Positions 7,328 through 15,395 of a stretch of 64,000 bases of DNA are shown here, in pieces. The DNA lies in the NCBI GenBank assembly GCA_045646385.1, contig JAZRKQ010000037.1, positions 62,001 through 126,000 on the forward strand, given 5' to 3'. The number at the start of each line of letters is the position of its first letter. Within the stretch, counting starts at the first letter, position 1. Position numbers and translations under genes: made by a program. A model generated the notes under the pieces. The model made no database searches, was not told where the DNA came from, and worked only from the letters and a program-made list of their open reading frames with translations. This DNA is from SIG455 sp045646385. Its GTDB lineage: Bacteria; Bacillota; Clostridia; UMGS1810.

Positions 7328-10300
7328 TTATTTAAAATATTTTACACCCGATTCAAAGAGTTTCTGGTCTTTGTTGCCGGGGATATTTTTATAAAGGCTG
7401 TTACCAAAACGCTCAGAGTGACCCATTTTACCCAATACTCTGCCGTCGGGGCTTGTGATACCCTCAATAGAAAGAACAGAGCCGTTGGGGTTAACGGATA
7501 TATCCATACTTGCGTTTCCGTTTAAGTCAACATACTGAGTTGCAATCTGTCCATTTTCGATAAGACGTTTAACAGTTGCATCATCAGCAACAAATCTGCC
7601 CTCGCCATGAGAAACTGCTATAGAGTGAATATCGCCCACCTCAACCTGTGAAAGCCAAGGTGATTTATTAGATGCAATGCGTGTATTTACTATGCAAGAC
7701 ACGTGGCGGTTAATTGTGTTAAATGTAAGTGTTGGGAAATTATCCTCAATATCACAAATCTCGCCAAAGGGAACCAAACCGAGTTTGATAAGTGCCTGGA
7801 AACCGTTACAGATACCAAGCATAAGACCGTCACGATTTTTAAGTAAGTTGTGAACAGAATCTTTAACAGCCGCATTTTTGAATGCAGATGCAATAAACTT
7901 ACCTGAACCATCAGGCTCGTCACCGCCGGAGAAACCGCCGGGAATCATAACTATCTGGCTGTTATCTATTCTGCGTGCCATTTCTGCAAGCGACTCTGCA
8001 ATATGTGTTGACGAAAGGTTGTTAACAACAAATATGTCTGCTATAGCGCCTGCTTTTTCAAATGCACGTGCAGTATCGTATTCGCAGTTAGTACCGGGGA
8101 ATACAGGGATAAATACTCTTGGTGCAGCAAATTTTTCTTTACTGTATATTGCACGTGTAAAGCCTTTGGAAGAGATTGTTTCAATCGGCTTAACTTCCTG
8201 CTCGACTTTAGTCGGGAATACTTTTTCAAGTACACCGCCCCAGAGTTCGATTGCTTCGTCAACTGAAATTGCACCATCACTAAATTTAATATATGCACTA
8301 TCCGGTGTAGTTTTGCCAATTACTTTATAATTTAAACCATCAAGTTCACAGAGGCAAGCACCCTCTGCCATCTGCAGAACAAATGCACCATTTGCACTGT
8401 CGTAAATTCCTGTTTCATCTGTAAACTCAGCACCAACGCCATTACCAAAGCACATATTTGCAACTGCCTCTGCAGCACCAAATCTGCCGCACACCTTTGC
8501 AGCGATTGCTTTTTTATCCGCAATGAGTTTTGCAACAACGTCGTATACCTTTTTAAGATTATCAAAATCAGGCAGACCGTTCTCGTCTTTTGCAAAGTCT
8601 ACAAATACTATATCGCCTGCTGACTTTTTAAATTCGGGAGATATAATATCGCTTGTTTTAGCGGGTGTGATAGCAAAAGATACTAATGTAGGCGGTACGC
8701 TTATATCGTTAAATGTACCCGACATACTGTCTTTGCCGCCGATAGAGCCAAGACCGAGTTTTTCCTGAGCGTCAAACGCACCGAGGAGAGCAGACAAAGG
8801 CTTGCCCCATTTAACGGAATCAGCATCAAGACGTTCAAAGTATTCCTGGAATGTAAGGTAAGCGGTTTTATAATCTCCGCCTGTTGAAACAATTTTAGAA
8901 ACAGAGTCGATAACCGCATAAACCGCTCCGTGATACGGGCTCCATGATGAAAGATACGGGTCGTATCCGTAAGACATTACGGAACAGGTGGTTGTTTCGC
9001 CTTTAAGTACAGGGAGTTTTGAAACCATTGCATCAGGCTCTGTCAACTGACGTTCTCCGCCAAAAGGCATAAGAACTGTGTATGCACCAATGGTAGAGTC
9101 AAATCTTTCAACAAGACCTTTCTGGCCTGCGCCGTTTAAGTCAGTTAAAACTTCTTTAATACCCTCTACGCCTTTACGTGCAGCAGGTGTAAAATATTTT
9201 TCGCCCTCAGGCGCTTTTACAACTACATCAATAGATTTAGATGCACCGTTAGTGTTTAAGAATTCTCTGCTGATATCAACTATAGTTGTGCCGTTCCAGT
9301 GCATTTTAAGACGCATATCGTCTGTAACCTCTGCAACAACGGTTGCTTCAAGGTTTTCTTCGTTAGCGTATTTGATAAATGTATCAACATCGCTTGCAGC
9401 AACTACGCAAGCCATACGTTCCTGAGATTCGGAAATAGCAATTTCTGTGCCGTCAAGACCTTCGTACTTTTTAGGTACTTTATCAAGATTAATAATAAGA
9501 CCGTCTGCAAGTTCGCCGATAGCAACAGATACACCGCCTGCGCCGAAGTCGTTACAGCGTTTGATTAATGTTGTAACATCTTTATTTCTAAAAAGTCTCT
9601 GCAGTTTACGTTCAACGGGCGGATTACCTTTCTGTACTTCTGCTCCGCAACTTTTAAGTGATGTGTCTGTGTGTGATTTTGAAGAACCAGTTGCACCGCC
9701 GATACCATCACGACCTGTTCTGCCACCGAGCAGAACTACAACGTCGCCTTTTGCAGGGCGTTCTCTGCGTACATTCTCGCAAGGAGCAGCACCTACAACA
9801 GCACCGATTTCCATACGTTTAGCAACATAACCGGGGTGGTAAATTTCGTGTACTTTACCTGTTGCAAGTCCTATCTGGTTACCATAGGAACTGTAACCTG
9901 CCGCAGCACCCTGAGAGATTTTTCTCTGGGGGAGTTTATTAGCCATAGTGTCTGCAACTTTCTGGCGAACGTCACCGCTGCCGGTTACACGCATAGCAGA
10001 GTATACGTATGATCTGCCTGAAAGCGGGTCACGGATAGCACCGCCAAGGCAAGTAGCAGCACCGCCAAAAGGCTCAATCTCGGTCGGGTGGTTGTGTGTT
10101 TCGTTTTTAAACATAAGAAGCCATGGCTCAACCTTGCCGTCTATATCAACATCTATTTTGATGCTGCAAGCATTAATTTCCTCGGATTCATCAATGTTTT
10201 TGAGAAGTCCGCGGCTTTTAAGTTCTTTAACTGCGATTGTGGCAATATCCATAAGGCAGATATCTTTTGTACGATTGAGTTTTTTGCGTACTTCAATATA

Positions 10301-11056
10301 ATCGCCGTATGTTTTTTCAATAAATTCTGCGCCTTTTTCAAACTCTACATTTTCAAGTCTTGTAGAGAATGTTGTATGTCGGCAATGGTCAGACCAATAA
10401 GTATCAATCATTTTAAGTTCGGTAATTGTAGGATTGCGCTTCTCGGTGTTTTTAAAATAATCACGGCAAAGTTGCAAATCGTCCAATCCCATAGCAAATC
10501 CAGTTTCTTTAAAGAAGTTTGCCATTTCGTCATCTGTAAAGTCAATAAAACCCTCTACAGTTGCAACTTTCTGCGGAATGTCCAAAACAACGGACAAATC
10601 CTTTGGCTTGTCCAAAGATACCTCACAACTTTCAACGGGGTTAATGAGATATTTTTTGATTTTGTTTACTTCATCATCAGAAACATCACCGCTTATAACG
10701 ATAACTTTAGCAACCTTTACATTGGGACGGTTACCGCCGGTGAGAATTTCTATACACTGCATACAGGAGTCTGCCCTCTGGTCGAACTGACCGTCAAGCA
10801 AGCCCATAGCAAATACTTTGTCCTCAGCAGGAATTTCGATTGCTTCGTCATAGCACATATCAACGGGTGGCTCGGAGAAAACCGTAGTTTTCGCTCTCTC
10901 GTATTCTTCGTCTGAAAGACCTTCACAGTCGTATCTGTTTATAACACGCACATCTTGGATACCTTTTATTAAAAGATTGTGCTTAAGGTCATAACGGATA
11001 GACTGAGCCTCTACGTCAAAGCCTTTTTTCTTTTCTACAAAAATTCTTCTTAACAC
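7328..11056 (-). CDS. purL: Phosphoribosylformylglycinamidine synthase, single-chain PurL
   Basis: PurL converts FGAR, glutamine and ATP to FGAM in purine synthesis. The 1242-residue form fuses the synthase and glutaminase parts that other Bacillota encode as purL, purQ and purS. The synthase region holds TYWSDHCRHTTF and NETHNHPTEIEPFGGAATC; the C-terminal class I glutaminase has the nucleophile Cys in GICNGFQ and SHGEGRF with the His. The start is placed at GTG 11056 because GGAGG lies eight bases upstream and the protein then begins (M)LRRIFVEKKKGFDVEA like its relatives; an earlier in-frame start would overlap ychF. It follows ychF by 22 bp. No other pur gene is present in the window. Confidence 0.95.
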   Translation of the reverse strand: MLRRIFVEKKKGFDVEAQSIRYDLKHNLLIKGIQDVRVINRYDCEGLSDEEYERAKTTVFSEPPVDMCYDEAIEIPAEDKVFAMGLLDGQFDQRADSCMQCIEILTGGNRPNVKVAKVIVISGDVSDDEVNKIKKYLINPVESCEVSLDKPKDLSVVLDIPQKVATVEGFIDFTDDEMANFFKETGFAMGLDDLQLCRDYFKNTEKRNPTITELKMIDTYWSDHCRHTTFSTRLENVEFEKGAEFIEKTYGDYIEVRKKLNRTKDICLMDIATIAVKELKSRGLLKNIDESEEINACSIKIDVDIDGKVEPWLLMFKNETHNHPTEIEPFGGAATCLGGAIRDPLSGRSYVYSAMRVTGSGDVRQKVADTMANKLPQRKISQGAAAGYSSYGNQIGLATGKVHEIYHPGYVAKRMEIGAVVGAAPCENVRRERPAKGDVVVLLGGRTGRDGIGGATGSSKSHTDTSLKSCGAEVQKGNPPVERKLQRLFRNKDVTTLIKRCNDFGAGGVSVAIGELADGLIINLDKVPKKYEGLDGTEIAISESQERMACVVAASDVDTFIKYANEENLEATVVAEVTDDMRLKMHWNGTTIVDISREFLNTNGASKSIDVVVKAPEGEKYFTPAARKGVEGIKEVLTDLNGAGQKGLVERFDSTIGAYTVLMPFGGERQLTEPDAMVSKLPVLKGETTTCSVMSYGYDPYLSSWSPYHGAVYAVIDSVSKIVSTGGDYKTAYLTFQEYFERLDADSVKWGKPLSALLGAFDAQEKLGLGSIGGKDSMSGTFNDISVPPTLVSFAITPAKTSDIISPEFKKSAGDIVFVDFAKDENGLPDFDNLKKVYDVVAKLIADKKAIAAKVCGRFGAAEAVANMCFGNGVGAEFTDETGIYDSANGAFVLQMAEGACLCELDGLNYKVIGKTTPDSAYIKFSDGAISVDEAIELWGGVLEKVFPTKVEQEVKPIETISSKGFTRAIYSKEKFAAPRVFIPVFPGTNCEYDTARAFEKAGAIADIFVVNNLSSTHIAESLAEMARRIDNSQIVMIPGGFSGGDEPDGSGKFIASAFKNAAVKDSVHNLLKNRDGLMLGICNGFQALIKLGLVPFGEICDIEDNFPTLTFNTINRHVSCIVNTRIASNKSPWLSQVEVGDIHSIAVSHGEGRFVADDATVKRLIENGQIATQYVDLNGNASMDISVNPNGSVLSIEGITSPDGRVLGKMGHSERFGNSLYKNIPGNKDQKLFESGVKYFK

Positions 11057-11078
11057 TTTGTCTACCTCCGCAGTTTTA

Positions 11079-12176
11079 TTAAACATTAAATCTGAAAAGA
11101 ACGATATCACCGTCGTTCATTACATATTCTTTACCCTCTAAACGTACAAGACCTTTATCTCGTGCAGCGGCATATGTTCCGCATTCCATAAGGTCATCAT
11201 ACGCTACGACCTCTGCACGGATAAAACCTTTTTCAAAATCTGTATGGATTTTACCTGCCGCCTGAGGTGCTTTTGTGCCTTTTGTAATAGTCCACGCTCT
11301 TACCTCTGGCTTACCTGCAGTAAGATAACTTATCAAACCTAAAAGGCTGTAACTTTTCTTAACCAATCTGTCAAGACCGGATTCTTCTATGCCAAGTTCG
11401 TTTAAAAACATAACTTTTTCTTCGTCGTCAAGTTGGGCAACTTCTTCTTCAATTCTTGCAGATATCGGAAGCACTTCGGAATTTTCCTTAGCGGCGATTT
11501 GCTCAACCTCTTTAACCATAGCATTATTTTCAATGCCGTTTGCAAAATCGTCTTCAGATACATTTGCCGCATAAATTATAGGTTTAATTGTAAGAAGTGC
11601 AAGCTCTTTAAGGAAAGGCTTTTCTTCATCTGTAAACTCTATAGAACGGGCGGTTATGCCGTTTTCAAGATTTTCTTTAATCTTCTGCAAAGTTGCCATT
11701 TCGTCCTTGTATTTTTTATCGCCTGTTTTTAAAAGTTTTGCAGTTTTGTCAATACGCTTGTCAATAAGTTCTATATCTGCAAAAATAAGTTCAAAGTTGA
11801 TTGTTTCTATATCACGCTTAGGACCGATTTCGCCGTCAACGTGAACGATGTTTGAATCCTCAAAGCAACGTACAACGTGAATAATGGCATCAACCTCACG
11901 TATATGCGATAAGAACTTGTTTCCAAGTCCTTCGCCTTTGCTGGCGCCTTTTACAAGACCTGCAATATCAACAAATTCAATTATGGCAGGTGTAATTTTT
12001 TCAGGCTCGTACATCTCTGCCAGTTTGTTTAATCTTTCATCAGGTACAGCAACCACGCCCACATTAGGCTCAATGGTACAGAACGGATAGTTGGCAGACT
12101 CTGCCCCCGCCTGTGTGATTGCGTTGAAAAGTGTGCTCTTGCCGACATTTGGCAAGCCCACTATACCGAGTTTCAT
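11079..12176 (-). CDS. ychF: YchF/OLA1-family P-loop NTPase
   Basis: YchF is a conserved Obg-related NTPase that binds ribosomes and prefers ATP over GTP; it has been linked to stress and translation control. The 365-residue protein starts MKLGIVGLPNVGKST (G1), has the G3 DIAGLVKGASKGEGLGN segment, a central coiled-coil insertion at about 130-200, and a C-terminal TGS domain ending in the typical NDGDIVLFRFNV. The length is standard. It is the first gene of a ychF-purL unit with its own promoter. Confidence 0.97.
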   Translation of the reverse strand: MKLGIVGLPNVGKSTLFNAITQAGAESANYPFCTIEPNVGVVAVPDERLNKLAEMYEPEKITPAIIEFVDIAGLVKGASKGEGLGNKFLSHIREVDAIIHVVRCFEDSNIVHVDGEIGPKRDIETINFELIFADIELIDKRIDKTAKLLKTGDKKYKDEMATLQKIKENLENGITARSIEFTDEEKPFLKELALLTIKPIIYAANVSEDDFANGIENNAMVKEVEQIAAKENSEVLPISARIEEEVAQLDDEEKVMFLNELGIEESGLDRLVKKSYSLLGLISYLTAGKPEVRAWTITKGTKAPQAAGKIHTDFEKGFIRAEVVAYDDLMECGTYAAARDKGLVRLEGKEYVMNDGDIVLFRFNV

Positions 12177-12236
12177 TATATATCATTCCTTTCGAAATAT
12201 GTCGCATTTGGGCATAAAAACTCTTTTTACCATAAT

Positions 12237-12265
12237 ATTATACATTATAATCTCCGTATCTGCAA
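12237..12265 (-). promoter_or_regulatory. Promoter of ychF-purL
   Basis: The minus strand has -35 TTGCAG (12260-12265) and -10 TATAAT (12237-12242) with 17 bases between, 61 bp before the ychF start. Confidence 0.75.
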
Positions 12266-12334
12266 GTGTTTTTTATATATAAAGAAATAAAATTCATCAC
12301 AATTCTGTTCTGCCAAATTTTTCGAAAAAACATC

Positions 12335-12363
12335 TTGACAATCAAACATAATATGTGTATAAT
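12335..12363 (+). promoter_or_regulatory. Promoter of tRNA-Lys
   Basis: TTGACA (12335-12340) and TATAAT (12358-12363) are 17 bases apart, 20 bp before tRNA-Lys. Confidence 0.92.
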
Positions 12364-12382
12364 ATCAGTTGTGTTTGAATAC

Positions 12383-12456
12383 GCACCTTTAGCTCAGCTG
12401 GCTAGAGCACCTGACTCTTAATCAGGGTGTCCGGGGTTCGAATCCCCGAAGGTGTA
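12383..12456 (+). tRNA. tRNA-Lys (anticodon CTT)
   Basis: This is a 74-nt cloverleaf: acceptor GCACCTT with AAGGTGT, D-arm AGCTCAG, anticodon loop ACTCTTAAT (CTT), T-arm GGTTCGAATCC and discriminator A. CCA is not encoded. Confidence 0.95.
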
Positions 12457-12459
12457 TGA

Positions 12460-12487
12460 AAGACTATCCATACGGATAGTCTTTTTT
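12460..12487 (+). terminator. Terminator of tRNA-Lys
   Basis: The stem AGACTATCC/GGATAGTCT is followed by a T run, 4 bp after the tRNA end. Confidence 0.88.
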
Positions 12488-12488
12488 A

Positions 12489-12518
12489 TTTACAAAAATA
12501 TACCATATATGATATAAT
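12489..12518 (+). promoter_or_regulatory. Promoter of the DUF4825-like gene
   Basis: TTTACA (12489-12494) and TATAAT (12513-12518) are 18 bases apart, between the tRNA terminator and the gene. Confidence 0.65.
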
Positions 12519-12540
12519 AAAACAAAAGGAGGTATTATAT

Positions 12541-13443
12541 ATGAAAAAGATTAGCATTATTTCAGGTATTATTGCTTTACTGTGTGTATGTGCGGTAACT
12601 GTAAGCAGTATTAAACACTTTACCAATCAGGCAAAAGAGCCAACAGTAGCAGAGACTTTATATTCATATAAAGATACATATATAGGTGATGCCTCAAAAA
12701 CACGCACTATAGTTGATATGGCAAATGTGTCTCCCTATTCCGTCCATTCAATTACGTTGCAGACAGACAACGAGCCTATGCGACTTACCATTAATATAAA
12801 AGTGGACGACCGTTCAAAGCACCGCCATATAAATTATGAATCTTTGGATAAAACATCTGCGCTTATATTTGCGCTTATCCCGAATGCACACGAAATATCA
12901 TATCTTTTCTTTGACGATTATTCCGACATAAATATAACCGAAACAGCGTTTTCAGGATCGTATTATAACAGAAATCTTATGTACGAACGCGACGGAATGG
13001 AAAAGTTTCATATGGATTATGTAAATAGTGCAACGCAATCTTTAGAAACATTTGAAAAATATTATTATGATGTTATAAGCGTAACTAAAGCAGTGCAAAC
13101 AGACACTGTATACGATATGGTGAACGATTTTATCGGCAACGACTGCGAAATTGTAATAAACAGCGCAATTGCGGCAGATATTGAACTTAATTCAGAATTT
13201 GCAGAAAGTGAAGACGCTGAAATTATAGAAAGCATTTTAAGTCTCAATTTAGGCGAATACGCGGGCAAAACTGTTCATCTTATGAAAGAGGATATAAGAA
13301 ACTTTAAAACCAACATAGACAGAAAGTGTGCCTTTGTATATTATGAAGAACCACAGAGAGGAATTATATTAATCGGCGCCAAATATCTTGATACTGAAGA
13401 AGACATCGCCGCAATCCGTCAGCAAATTATAAAAAGAAATTAA
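12541..13443 (+). CDS. Secreted or membrane-anchored DUF4825-like protein
   Basis: This 300-residue protein has an N-terminal hydrophobic segment (about 5-24, ISIISGIIALLCVCAVTVSS) that looks like a signal peptide or anchor. After it, LYSYKDTYIGDASKTRTIVDM resembles the start of the DUF4825 domain, found in extracellular parts of Bacillota proteins. The rest has no motif I recognise. A strong AAAGGAGG ribosome site precedes the ATG. It stands alone between tRNA-Lys and the T-box leader, in its own transcription unit. The family assignment rests on the short TYIGD region and is tentative; no function can be given. Confidence 0.7.
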   Translation: MKKISIISGIIALLCVCAVTVSSIKHFTNQAKEPTVAETLYSYKDTYIGDASKTRTIVDMANVSPYSVHSITLQTDNEPMRLTINIKVDDRSKHRHINYESLDKTSALIFALIPNAHEISYLFFDDYSDINITETAFSGSYYNRNLMYERDGMEKFHMDYVNSATQSLETFEKYYYDVISVTKAVQTDTVYDMVNDFIGNDCEIVINSAIAADIELNSEFAESEDAEIIESILSLNLGEYAGKTVHLMKEDIRNFKTNIDRKCAFVYYEEPQRGIILIGAKYLDTEEDIAAIRQQIIKRN

Positions 13444-13469
13444 TTTTTACACCGTTTAACATTTTTTTG

Positions 13470-13498
13470 TTGACATATTATAAAAATATATGTATAAT
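13470..13498 (+). promoter_or_regulatory. Promoter of the T-box operon
   Basis: TTGACA (13470-13475) and TATAAT (13493-13498) are 17 bases apart, about 10 bp before the start of the conserved T-box leader. Confidence 0.92.
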
Positions 13499-13504
13499 AT
13501 GTAG

Positions 13505-13783
13505 TATAAATGCAATGACCGAAAACAAGTAGGCCATTTATAAGTCTGGAGAGAGTTGCCGTTTGGTGCGAGGCAATGACGGAGATTGGTTGAATACATT
13601 TCGAGAGCAGTGTCCCGAAAGTTTGTTTACAAGTAGGCGGCAACGGGAGTTCCCGTTACAGAACAAAGGTTTGTTGGAACCTGTAAGGTCTGTTCCGTGA
13701 GGCACAGATGAACTGAGGTGGTACCACGGGTACATAGTAGATTTTGCCCGTCCTCTGAAACTGAATCAGAGGGCGGGTTTTTT
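13505..13783 (+). promoter_or_regulatory. T-box riboswitch, specifier UAC (tyrosine)
   Basis: The leader has the T-box landmarks in order: an AAGTAGG element (about 13527), AGAGAGTTGCC with the GGTGCGAGGCAA distal loop of stem I (13550-13575), the specifier segment GAATACA (13592-13598), the conserved T-box AACTGAGGTGGTACCACGGG (13711-13730), and a terminator. The position after GAA places the specifier at 13595-13597, TAC, which reads tyrosine. The TGGT bulge would pair with an ACCA tRNA end, fitting the A discriminator of tRNA-Tyr. Uncharged tRNA-Tyr should stabilise the antiterminator and turn on the downstream symporter/IorAB/PaaK operon. The T-box identity is very secure; the tyrosine assignment is by pattern and would need covariance folding. 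Confidence 0.93.
13746..13783 (+). terminator. T-box-controlled terminator
   Basis: GCCCG-CCTCTGA pairs with TCAGAGG-CGGG and is followed by six T. It is the off-state hairpin of the T-box and overlaps the 3' part of the alternative antiterminator region. Confidence 0.92.
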
Positions 13784-13826
13784 AGTACATATAAACTCCG
13801 CCCACAAAAGAAAAGGAGTTTTAAAA

Positions 13827-15374
13827 ATGGCAGTAAAAATCTCAATCCTAGTGGTGTTCTTTGCAATAATGATTGGTGTAGGTCTTTATTGCAGGTGCCA
13901 GTCAACAGATGTAAACGGTTTCGTTTTAGGCGGCAGAAACGTAGGTCCTTGGCTTACTGCTTTTGCATACGGAACATCGTATTTTTCGGCGGTTATATTC
14001 GTGGGATATGCAGGTCAATTCGGCTGGAAGTTCGGAATTGCCTCTACGTGGATTGGTCTTGGCAATGCTTTTATAGGCTCACTTCTTGCATGGGTTATTC
14101 TCGGCAGAAGAACACGCCTTATGACACAACATCTGGGTACATCTACAATGCCTGAATTTTTCGGCAAACGATACGATTGTGCATCACTTAAAATAGTTGC
14201 ATCACTTATTGTATTTGTATTCCTTATCCCCTACACCGCATCGCTTTACAATGGTCTTTCAAGACTTTTTGAAATGGCATTTCCAGGTATTGATTACTCT
14301 GTATGCGTAATCGTTATGGCAATATTGACAGGTATATATGTTATCGCCGGCGGATACATGGCAACTGCTATAAACGACTTTATTCAAGGGATTATCATGC
14401 TTATAGGAATTATAGCAGTTATATTTGCCGTTTTAAGCAAAAACGGCGGTCTTATGGGCTCTCTTGAAGGACTTGCCAAAATTTCTGACCCTGCAGTTTC
14501 TGAAATGCCCGGCGCATTCAACTCATTCTTAGGTCCAGACCCGATAAATCTGTTCTTCGTTGTAATACTTACATCGCTCGGCACATGGGGCTTACCTCAA
14601 ATGGTGCAGAAATTCTACGCTATTAAAAGCGAAAAAGATATCACTAAGGGCACTATCATTTCAACCGCATTTGCAATTGTTGTTGCAGGCGGATGCTATT
14701 TCTTAGGCGGTTTTGGAAGATTATTTTCATCCGAACTTGCGGCAAACGGATTGCTGCCGATGAAAGACTTTGACTCAATTGTTCCCACAATGCTCTCGGG
14801 ATTGAGCGAAATTTTAATAGCAATCGTTATTGTTCTTGTTCTTTCAGCATCAATGTCTACACTTTCATCATTAGTGCTTACATCAAGTTCTACTCTTACA
14901 CTCGACCTTATTAAAGGTCATATTGTAAAAAATATGGACGAGAAAAAACAAGTGTTTATAATGAGAGTGTTTATAGTAATATTCATTGTGATTTCTGCAT
15001 ATATTGCGCTTAACAAGGACAAACTCAGCGCAATCGCCGATATGATGGGTATTTCGTGGGGTGCTTTAGCCGGTGCGTTTCTTGCTCCGTTCCTCTACGG
15101 TCTGTACTGGAAAAAGGCAACAAAAGCAGGATGCTTTGCAAGTTTTATATTCGGCGCAGGCATTATGATACTCAATATGATTGCACGCCCTTCGTTCCCT
15201 GCAATAATGCAGTCACCCATCAACTGTGGCGTTATAGCAATGCTTGCAGGATTTATAATTGTTCCTGTTGTAAGTTTTATAACACGTAAAATCAGCACTG
15301 AAAAAGTAAATGAAATGTTCAGTTGCTATGAAATTCAAGTATCAGCTCCTGCCAAGAAAACACTTGGCAACTGA
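13827..15374 (+). CDS. Sodium:solute symporter (SSS family)
   Basis: This 515-residue integral membrane protein belongs to the sodium:solute symporter family (PutP/PanF type). The N-terminus enters the membrane at once; TDVNGFVLGGRNVGPWLTAFAYGTSYFSAV is followed by many hydrophobic helices, and LSASMSTLSSLVLTSSSTL near residues 330-350 is the conserved sodium-site helix. It is the first gene after the Tyr T-box and is followed within 21 bp by a CoA ligase, so its substrate is probably something the following enzymes activate, most simply an aryl carboxylate or aromatic amino acid. Substrate is inferred from context only; the family also moves proline, sugars and short acids. An AAAGGAG ribosome site precedes the ATG. 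Confidence 0.92.
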   Translation: MAVKISILVVFFAIMIGVGLYCRCQSTDVNGFVLGGRNVGPWLTAFAYGTSYFSAVIFVGYAGQFGWKFGIASTWIGLGNAFIGSLLAWVILGRRTRLMTQHLGTSTMPEFFGKRYDCASLKIVASLIVFVFLIPYTASLYNGLSRLFEMAFPGIDYSVCVIVMAILTGIYVIAGGYMATAINDFIQGIIMLIGIIAVIFAVLSKNGGLMGSLEGLAKISDPAVSEMPGAFNSFLGPDPINLFFVVILTSLGTWGLPQMVQKFYAIKSEKDITKGTIISTAFAIVVAGGCYFLGGFGRLFSSELAANGLLPMKDFDSIVPTMLSGLSEILIAIVIVLVLSASMSTLSSLVLTSSSTLTLDLIKGHIVKNMDEKKQVFIMRVFIVIFIVISAYIALNKDKLSAIADMMGISWGALAGAFLAPFLYGLYWKKATKAGCFASFIFGAGIMILNMIARPSFPAIMQSPINCGVIAMLAGFIIVPVVSFITRKISTEKVNEMFSCYEIQVSAPAKKTLGN

Positions 15375-15395
15375 TATATTTATAAGGAGTTTAAA

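Noticed and set aside
10088..10915. 275-codon open frame antisense to purL
   Set aside because: It lies opposite a long, well supported gene, has no ribosome site or known motif, and its composition is that of the complementary strand.
13600..13602. TTC (Phe) as the T-box specifier
   Set aside because: It does not follow the GAA-NNN-A arrangement, whereas TAC at 13595-13597 does; it remains a fallback to be tested by folding.
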